Source: an uncultured Clostridia bacterium (GTDB taxonomy: Bacteria; Bacillota; Clostridia; TANB77; CAG-508). Taken from it: DNA of 13,040 bases. Shown here in pieces: positions 7,654 to 13,040 of the stretch (position 1 is its first letter; each line of letters opens with the position of its first letter). A model generated the notes under the pieces. It saw only the letters and a program-made list of their open reading frames with translations. It ran no database searches and was not told the DNA's origin. The position numbers were made by a program, and so were the translations under genes. Location: positions 1-13,040 of the forward strand of contig CANRBO010000020.1 in assembly GCA_947628885.1 (NCBI GenBank), written 5' to 3'.

Positions 7654-8806
7654 TCACTCCTCCTCTTTCGTATAACCATATTTTTTATAAAATTCATACG
7701 CGAAATTTTTTAGGTTGTCATGTTCAATTTCAATTCTAACTCTTTCCATTAAATTAGTCAAGAACTTTATGTTATGAATTGAAAGTAATCTGTCTCCTAA
7801 AATTTCATTACATTTTACCAAATGCCTTAAATATGCTCTTGTATAGTTTTTACAAGTGTAACAGTCGCATTCCGGATCTAGTGGTGTAAAATCTTCTGCA
7901 TAAGTTGCATTTCTTACTACCACTTTTCCGTGTGATGTCATGGCTGTACCATTTCTTGCAATTCTTGTTGGTAATACACAATCACACATATCTATTCCTG
8001 CCATAGCTGCTTCTATTAAATAGTCAGGGCTTCCTACTCCCATTAGATATCTTGGTTTATTTTCCGGCATTAACGGAGTAGTGTATTTTAATATTCTTAG
8101 AAAATCTTCTTTTGGTTCTCCTACACTGATTCCACCAATTGCATATCCGTGGAAAATCTAATTTAATTAAATCTTCTGCTGATTTTTTTCTTAAATCTTC
8201 GTAAAATCCACCTTGTATTATGCCAAATATTGCTTGATTATCAGTAGTTTGAGCCTTTTTACATCTTTCTGCCCACCTAGTTGTTCTTTCCATTGATTTT
8301 TTTGTGTATTCATAAGTTGAAGGATATGGACAACACTCATCAAATGACATAATAATATCTGCGCCTAAATCTTCTTCGATTTCTATTACTTTTTCAGGCG
8401 AGAAAAAATGCTTACTTCCGTCTAAATGTGATTTGAACTCAACTCCTTCTTCAGTTATTGTTCTTAAATCACTTAAGCTAAATACTTGAAATCCACCACA
8501 ATCAGTAAGTATCGGCTTGTCCCACTTCATAAATTTGTGAAGTCCACCTGCTTTTCTTACTAATTTACTTCCTGGTCTCAAATATAAATGATATGTATTT
8601 GATAAAATTATCTGTGCTCCATTTTCTTCTAATTCTTCTACTGTCATTGATTTTACAGTTGCTTGTGTTCCAACTGGCATAAAAATCGGTGTTTGTATAT
8701 CTCCGTGTGGAGTATGCACTACTCCCCTTCTTGCGCCTGTTGTTTTATCAATATGTAATAATTCGTAAGTTACTGGTGGCACTTTATTAGTTTCTTTTAA
8801 ATTCAT
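7654..8806 (-). CDS. tgt: Queuine/preQ1 tRNA-guanine transglycosylase, interrupted by a frameshift
   Basis: Tgt exchanges the wobble guanine of GUN-anticodon tRNAs for preQ1 in queuosine synthesis. The N-terminal part (8806 to about 8150) contains GARRGVVHTPHGDIQTPIFM, SNTYHLYLRPG, DCGGFQVFSL (Asp102; Ser is usual where Cys is), DECCPYPS and IFGIIQGGFYEDLR. After codon 219 an extra base, C8149 or A8150, shifts the frame: it reads FPRICNWW and ends in VNAGK at 8057, where FPGYAIGGISVGEP is expected. The right frame goes on to 7654 with MGVGSPDYLIEA, the nucleophile region DCVLPTRIARNG, and zinc ligands in CDCYTCKNYTRAYLRHL plus the following His. Deleting one base gives 383 residues, normal for the family. 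The break falls in the conserved GG.SVGE loop, so both halves would be inactive alone. Because the rest is well conserved, the shift is either recent or a sequence error. ATG 8806 is the first start; its ribosome binding site is bridged by a hairpin. Confidence 0.9.
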
Positions 8807-8814
8807 ATTGTTTT

Positions 8815-8838
8815 GTGAGAAATCTCACTTTCTCCTTT
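8815..8838 (-). promoter_or_regulatory. tgt ribosome binding site separated from ATG by a hairpin
   Basis: On the coding strand AAAGGAG (8838-8832) is followed by AAA and then the perfect inverted repeat GTGAGATTTCTCAC (8828-8815), then exactly 8 bases (AAAACAAT) to ATG 8806. Without folding the spacing is 25 bases, far too long; with the stem folded it becomes about 11. No other Shine-Dalgarno-like sequence lies nearer to the ATG and the next in-frame codon upstream of interest is a stop (TGA). A GTG at 8828 opens a 13-codon overlapping frame, an alternative use of this site. Confidence 0.55.
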
Positions 8839-8884
8839 AAAATATTTAGATTTTTACTTAGGATTAACCTATAAACCTATAATT

Positions 8885-9907
8885 TTACATTATAAACATT
8901 GCATCTCCGAAACTGAAAAATCTATATTTTTCTTCTACTGCATGTTTATATGCTTTCAATATAAAATCTTTATTTGCAAATGCTGAAACTAGCATTAATA
9001 GTGTTGATTCAGGCAAGTGAAAATTTGTAATTAATGCGTCTATACATTTAAACTTATATCCTGGATAAATAAATATTCCTGTATCTCCTTCCGCTTCTTT
9101 TACTAATCCATTTTCATCTGCAACTGTTTCTAATGTTCTGCATGATGTCGTACCTACTGAAATTATCCTTTTCCCTGCAAGCTTTGCTTTATTTATTTTA
9201 TCTGCATCTTCTTGTTTGATGTAATAATGCTCTGTGTGCATATTATGGTCCTCAATATTCTTTTCCTTTACAGGTCTAAAAGTACCTATTCCAACGTGCA
9301 AAGTTACATTTGCTATTTGTACGCCTTTTTCTTCTAACTTTTTTAAAAGTTCATTAGTAAAGTGAAGTCCTGCTGTTGGTGCTGCTGCCGAGCCTTTATA
9401 TTTAGCATAAACAGTTTGGTATCTATCGTTTTCTTTTAAACTTTCATGTATGTATGGTGGAAGTGGCATAAGTCCAATCCTATCAAGTATTTCATTAAAT
9501 ATTCCATTATATGTGAACTTTACTTTTCTAGTGCCACCTTCAAGAGTTTCTATTATTTCTGCTTTTAACAAACCGTCTCCAAATATGACTTTTGCTCCTT
9601 CATGAAGTTTATTACCCGGTCTTACCATAGTCTCCCACATGTCACCTTCAATGTTTTTCAAAAGCACAAATTCTACATTTGCTCCTGTTTCCTTTTTGCC
9701 ATAAAGACGAGCAGGAATAACTTTTGTGTTATTCCTAACCAAACAATCTCCTGGCTCTATATAATCAATTATGTCTTTGAATATTTTATCTTCAATTTTT
9801 TCATTTTTTCTATCTAATACCATTAGTCTTGATTCATCTCTTTGCTTTATTGGTACTTGAGCAATCAATTCTTCAGGTAATTCATAATTAAATTCGCTTA
9901 ATTCCAT
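8885..9907 (-). CDS. queA: S-adenosylmethionine:tRNA ribosyltransferase-isomerase
   Basis: QueA transfers and rearranges the ribosyl part of SAM onto preQ1 in tRNA, making epoxyqueuosine; it acts right after Tgt. The 340-residue protein shows the family blocks in order: FNYELPEELIAQVP (6-19), RDESRLMVLDR (23-33), NNTKVIPARLYG (59-70), GLMPLPPYI (145-153), YQTVYAKYKGSAAAPTAGLHF (163-183), VTLHVGIGTFRPV (201-213), HNMHTEHY (221-228), VGTTSCRTLE (251-260), TNFHLPESTLLMLVSAF (294-310) and the C-terminal YRFFSFGDAMFI (328-339). Length is typical and nothing is broken. The start ATG 9907 has GAGG 11 bases upstream. It lies 70 bases after ileS without a clear terminator and 78 bases before tgt, so the two queuosine genes are adjacent and likely co-transcribed with ileS. 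Confidence 0.96.
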   Translation of the reverse strand: MELSEFNYELPEELIAQVPIKQRDESRLMVLDRKNEKIEDKIFKDIIDYIEPGDCLVRNNTKVIPARLYGKKETGANVEFVLLKNIEGDMWETMVRPGNKLHEGAKVIFGDGLLKAEIIETLEGGTRKVKFTYNGIFNEILDRIGLMPLPPYIHESLKENDRYQTVYAKYKGSAAAPTAGLHFTNELLKKLEEKGVQIANVTLHVGIGTFRPVKEKNIEDHNMHTEHYYIKQEDADKINKAKLAGKRIISVGTTSCRTLETVADENGLVKEAEGDTGIFIYPGYKFKCIDALITNFHLPESTLLMLVSAFANKDFILKAYKHAVEEKYRFFSFGDAMFIM

Positions 9908-9977
9908 TTTTTTACTTGCCTCATTTCTTTCTAACGTACAAATCTAGTTGGAAAAGAATTATAATTATTTTTCAACC

Positions 9978-12734
9978 TTATTTCAATACTTCTCTACATC
10001 TTGGGCAGACACCGTTTTCTGTATGTTCGTCGAATTTCCAACATCTTTCACATTTTTCTCCGTCTGCATGTTCTACTTTAACCCCAAGTTTTATCTCTGA
10101 TTTTCTGCTATTTTCTTCAATCTTAAGTCCTGATACTATTAAAACATCTTTCAATAGTTTTTCATTTTCTTTTAGGAATTTTAATTCATCTCCTTCAGCA
10201 TAAATAGCAACTTTTGCATCTAATGAATTTCCTATGGTTTTTTCTGCTCTAGCTAACTCTAATTCTTTTGCTACTATTTCTTTTACCTTTATAATTTCTT
10301 CCCATTTTTTAGACAATTCTGCATTATCCCATTTTTCATTAGGTTGTGGATAATCAGCTAGCATTGGACTTTTTACATTTTCTTGTTTTGTATGTCTCAT
10401 TGACTTCCATATCTCTTCAGCTGTGAAAGATACCATTGGTGTTAAGATTTTTACTAATGCATTTAAAATGTAATACATTGTTGTTTGCGCAGCTCTTCTT
10501 TCAACAGAATCTGCTCTTTCTGTGTACAATCTGTCTTTTATTATATCTAAATAGAAACTACTCATATCAACAACACAGAATTGATTTATATCGTGATAAC
10601 AATTTCCGAATTCATAATTGTCATAATCCTTTATACAGTCTTTGATTAATTTATTTAATCTTGTTAAAGCCCATTTATCTATTTCTTGCAAATCATCATA
10701 ATCTACTGGGTTATCAGGATCGAAATCAGCTGTATTTCCCAAAATATATCTTGCTGTATTTCTTATTTTTCTATATACATCTGAGATTCCTTTAAGTATA
10801 TCATCTGATAAACTTACATCTATTGAATAATCTGATGATAGTGCCCAGAGTCTTAAAATATCTGCCCCATACTTATTTGCTACATCTATTGGAGATACAC
10901 CATTTCCAAGGCTCTTTGACATTTTTCTTCCTTGTCCGTCAACAACGAATCCACAGCATAATACTTCTTTATATGGTGCTATTCCTTTACATGCTACTGA
11001 TGTTAAAAGTGATGATTGGAACCAGCCCCTATATTGGTCATTTCCTTCAAGATAAAGGTCTGCAGGATAATCTAATCCTCTTTCAACTAATACACTTTGA
11101 TGTGTTGATCCTGAATCAAACCAAACATCCATAATATCAGTTTCTTTAGTAAACTCTGTGCAACCACATTTTGGACACTTTGCACCTTCAGGCATTAAAT
11201 CATGAACTGACATATCCCACCAGCAATTAGTTCCTTTTTCTTCAACTATTTTTTGAAGTTTTGAGATTGATTCTTCTGTTACATAAGGTTCTCCACACTC
11301 TTCACAATAATATATTGGAAGTGGAACTCCCCAAGTACGTTGTCTTGAAATGCACCAATCATTTCTGCCTTTTATCATTTCAGACATCCTTTCTTCTCCC
11401 CAATATGGATGCCATTTAACTGTTTTTATTGCCTTCAATACTTCTTCTCTAAATCCGTCAATTGATGCGAACCATTGTGGTGTAGCTCTGAATATAATTG
11501 GCTTACGACATCTCCAGCAATGTGGATAAGAGTGGCTTATTGGTACTACTTTTAATAAATATCCATTTTCTTCTAACCAATTTGTTATTTCTTTATTTGA
11601 TTTAGCATAGAACATACCTGCAAATGGTCCTGCTTCTTCGGTTTGATGTCCTTTATCATCAATAGCAGCTATCATTGGCAACTTATCTTTTAGTCCTTGC
11701 AAATAGTCTTCTTTACCATAAGCTGGTGCTGTGTGAACTGCACCTGTTCCTTCTGCCAAATCAACGTTTACAGCTGTTTCACTTCCTAATACTACTCTTG
11801 AAGTTCTATCCATAAATGGATGCTTGCAAAGTATTCCTTCTAATTCTGATCCTTTAAAAGTTTTTATTTCTTTGTAATCTTCGATTTCAGCTAATTTCAT
11901 TACTTTTGGAGCAAGCTCTGTTGCCATGATTAACTTTTCTTTGCCTGTATCAATTATACTATACTCGAAGTCAGCACCTATTGTAATACCAGTATTTCCT
12001 GGAAGAGTCCATGGAGTTGTTGTCCATATTACAAAATACGTGTTTTTTGCATCAAATAATCCTTTTGAATCTTCTACTGCAAATTTAACATATATTGATT
12101 CTCCAGTAACATCTTTATATTCAATTTCTGCTTCGGCTAAAGCTGTTTCGCAGTCAGTACACCAATATACTGGCTTTAATCCTTTATAAATGTAGCCTTT
12201 TTTATACATATCGCCAAATACGCCCAATTGTCTTGATTCCATTTTTGGGTCATAAGTTATATATGGATTATCCCAATCGGCTAATACACCTAGACGTTTA
12301 AATCCTTCTGTTTGAACATCTTTATACTTTTTAGTAAATTCTTTGCAAGTATTTCTAAATTCAGTTACTGGTATTTTATCTCTATCTAATCCTAATTTTT
12401 CAATAGCCTTTTTCTCAGTAGGCATACCATGTGTATCATATCCTGGAATAAATGGACTATAGAAACCTTGCATTGATTTATATTTAACTATTGTATCCTT
12501 TAATATTTTATTTAAAGCATGTCCTGCATGGATTTCACCATTGGCATAAGGAGGACCGTCATGCAATATAAAATGCTTATGTCCTTCATTTTTCTTTAAT
12601 ACTTCTTCATACAAATTTTCTTCATAAATTTCTTTTTGTATTTCCGGTTCCTTTTCAGGTAAATTTCCTCTCATTGGAAAATCTGTTTTTGGTAGATTTA
12701 GTGTGCTATTATAATCTTTTTTCTCTTCACTCAT
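9978..12734 (-). CDS. ileS: Isoleucyl-tRNA synthetase
   Basis: Charges tRNA-Ile with isoleucine. The 918-residue class I synthetase has the expected order: HDGPPYANGEIHAGHALNKI (58-77) with the HIGH motif as HAGH (69-72); PGYDTHGMPTE (97-107) where GWDTHGLPIE is usual; the CP1 editing domain with TTTPWTLPGN (238-247) and GTGAVHTAPAYGKEDY (329-344); GRNDWCISRQRTWGVPLPI (456-474); cysteine pairs near 477/480 and 520/523/525; KMSKS (604-608); an anticodon-binding domain; and a C-terminal zinc finger CERCWKF...CPRC (895-913). That finger and the overall length fit the bacterial IleS1 type rather than the eukaryote-like IleS2. AAAGGAG lies 6 bases before ATG 12734. An isoleucine T-box leader lies directly upstream, so expression should rise when uncharged tRNA-Ile accumulates. 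It is probably the first gene of the long operon. Confidence 0.97.
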   Translation of the reverse strand: MSEEKKDYNSTLNLPKTDFPMRGNLPEKEPEIQKEIYEENLYEEVLKKNEGHKHFILHDGPPYANGEIHAGHALNKILKDTIVKYKSMQGFYSPFIPGYDTHGMPTEKKAIEKLGLDRDKIPVTEFRNTCKEFTKKYKDVQTEGFKRLGVLADWDNPYITYDPKMESRQLGVFGDMYKKGYIYKGLKPVYWCTDCETALAEAEIEYKDVTGESIYVKFAVEDSKGLFDAKNTYFVIWTTTPWTLPGNTGITIGADFEYSIIDTGKEKLIMATELAPKVMKLAEIEDYKEIKTFKGSELEGILCKHPFMDRTSRVVLGSETAVNVDLAEGTGAVHTAPAYGKEDYLQGLKDKLPMIAAIDDKGHQTEEAGPFAGMFYAKSNKEITNWLEENGYLLKVVPISHSYPHCWRCRKPIIFRATPQWFASIDGFREEVLKAIKTVKWHPYWGEERMSEMIKGRNDWCISRQRTWGVPLPIYYCEECGEPYVTEESISKLQKIVEEKGTNCWWDMSVHDLMPEGAKCPKCGCTEFTKETDIMDVWFDSGSTHQSVLVERGLDYPADLYLEGNDQYRGWFQSSLLTSVACKGIAPYKEVLCCGFVVDGQGRKMSKSLGNGVSPIDVANKYGADILRLWALSSDYSIDVSLSDDILKGISDVYRKIRNTARYILGNTADFDPDNPVDYDDLQEIDKWALTRLNKLIKDCIKDYDNYEFGNCYHDINQFCVVDMSSFYLDIIKDRLYTERADSVERRAAQTTMYYILNALVKILTPMVSFTAEEIWKSMRHTKQENVKSPMLADYPQPNEKWDNAELSKKWEEIIKVKEIVAKELELARAEKTIGNSLDAKVAIYAEGDELKFLKENEKLLKDVLIVSGLKIEENSRKSEIKLGVKVEHADGEKCERCWKFDEHTENGVCPRCREVLK

Positions 12735-12765
12735 AATTAGCTCCTTTCATTTACACAAAATCTGC

Positions 12766-12787
12766 ACTTTAAGTTATATCTTAAAGT
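12766..12787 (-). repeat. Small inverted repeat in the ileS leader
   Basis: ACTTTAAG (12766-12773) and its reverse complement CTTAAAGT (12780-12787) form an 8-bp stem with a 6-base loop, between the T-box terminator and the ileS ribosome binding site. It has no U tract. It may separate the T-box expression platform from the start site; I see no further clue to a role. Confidence 0.35.
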
Positions 12788-12834
12788 TATAGAATATTGA
12801 TGATTGATTTAATTTCATATTTTTAAAATAATTC

Positions 12835-12870
12835 AAAAACGGCTTCCACCCAATATTAGGGCGAAAGCCG
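12835..12870 (-). terminator. T-box expression-platform terminator upstream of ileS
   Basis: On the minus strand CGGCTTTCGCCC (12870-12859) pairs with GGGTGGAAGCCG (12851-12840) in a 12-bp stem with two wobble pairs and a 7-base loop, followed by UUUUUG (12839-12834). The 5' arm overlaps the end of the T-box sequence, so terminator and antiterminator are mutually exclusive. Confidence 0.9.
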
Positions 12871-13040
12871 CGGTACCACCTAAATTTATTGATTTAATAT
12901 GAACCTATCAAACAGGTTAACTTAAAATTAATATCAATCTCATTTTGTTATTAACGCAAACATAACGTCTTAGATTACTACTATTTCACCTAAGCAACAA
13001 TATAAGTGATAATAAATAAATAGTTTCTTACTAGCATCTC
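12840..13040 (-). promoter_or_regulatory. T-box riboswitch leader of ileS (5' end outside the window)
   Basis: The leader senses the charging of a tRNA by pairing with its anticodon (Stem I) and its free acceptor end (antiterminator bulge). Visible on the minus strand are the T-box AGGTGGTACCGCGG (12881-12868), the antiterminator/terminator switch just after it, a Stem III-like hairpin AACCTGTTTGATAGGTT (12918-12902), and much of Stem I: AGTA, then ACTATTT pairing with AAATAGT, around a distal part containing TTGTTGCTTAGGTG. On the 3' side of the internal loop stands AATC, giving ATC (12975-12973) as a likely isoleucine specifier codon, which agrees with the gene downstream. The base of Stem I and the promoter lie beyond 13040. 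Confidence 0.9.

Noticed and set aside
9908..9977. Hairpin and terminator between ileS and queA
   Set aside because: GTTG...CAAC pairing has a mismatch, is AT-only beyond four pairs and lacks a U tract, so read-through into queA is more likely.

Overview
The window is a very AT-rich stretch in which every gene I can support is read on the minus strand, so transcription runs from right to left. The organism is most likely a low-GC Firmicute of the class Clostridia, probably a gut lineage. The reasons are strong AGGAGG-type ribosome binding sites, an isoleucine-type T-box leader, a TIGR04086-type membrane protein inside a sec cluster, an Rpn-family PD-(D/E)XK protein, and a prepilin-like protein with the GITLIVLVVT leader common in Clostridia. 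I cannot name a species.

Right part (13040 to 7654): a T-box leader with its intrinsic terminator precedes ileS (isoleucyl-tRNA synthetase), then queA and tgt, the last two steps of queuosine modification of tRNA in bacteria. tgt is split by a single-base insertion; removing that base restores a full-length 383-residue enzyme.

Middle (7650 to 3095): a membrane-anchored WG-repeat protein starts 3 bases after tgt, followed by yajC, a four-helix TIGR04086-type protein, a divergent SecD and a short, divergent SecF. This is the familiar queA-tgt-yajC-secD-secF order with two extra membrane protein genes added. Gaps are short (3 to about 80 bases) and I see no strong internal terminator, so the genes from ileS to secF may form one long transcript that starts under the T-box. 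tgt and secD share an odd start region: the Shine-Dalgarno sequence is separated from the start codon by a perfect inverted repeat, and exactly 8 bases lie between that repeat and the ATG in both.

Left part (3078 to 1): a tandem 21/22-base repeat abuts a TTGACA promoter for a prepilin-like gene. Near its 5' end this gene carries a run of 17 GA dinucleotides that puts the start codon out of frame with the pilin leader, which looks like a phase-variation switch currently OFF. A second one-base shift lies just after the hydrophobic leader. A hairpin terminator, an extended -10 promoter and an Rpn-family nuclease/transposase-like gene follow. The first 220 bases hold only a terminator, a promoter pointing out of the window and a perfect 12-bp inverted repeat.

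The most interesting candidates are the GA-repeat switch, the two hairpin-bridged ribosome binding sites, the loss of the expected proton-relay aspartates in SecD/SecF, and two frameshifts with the same signature (an extra C in front of a G run on the coding strand), which may be real or a shared sequencing artefact.
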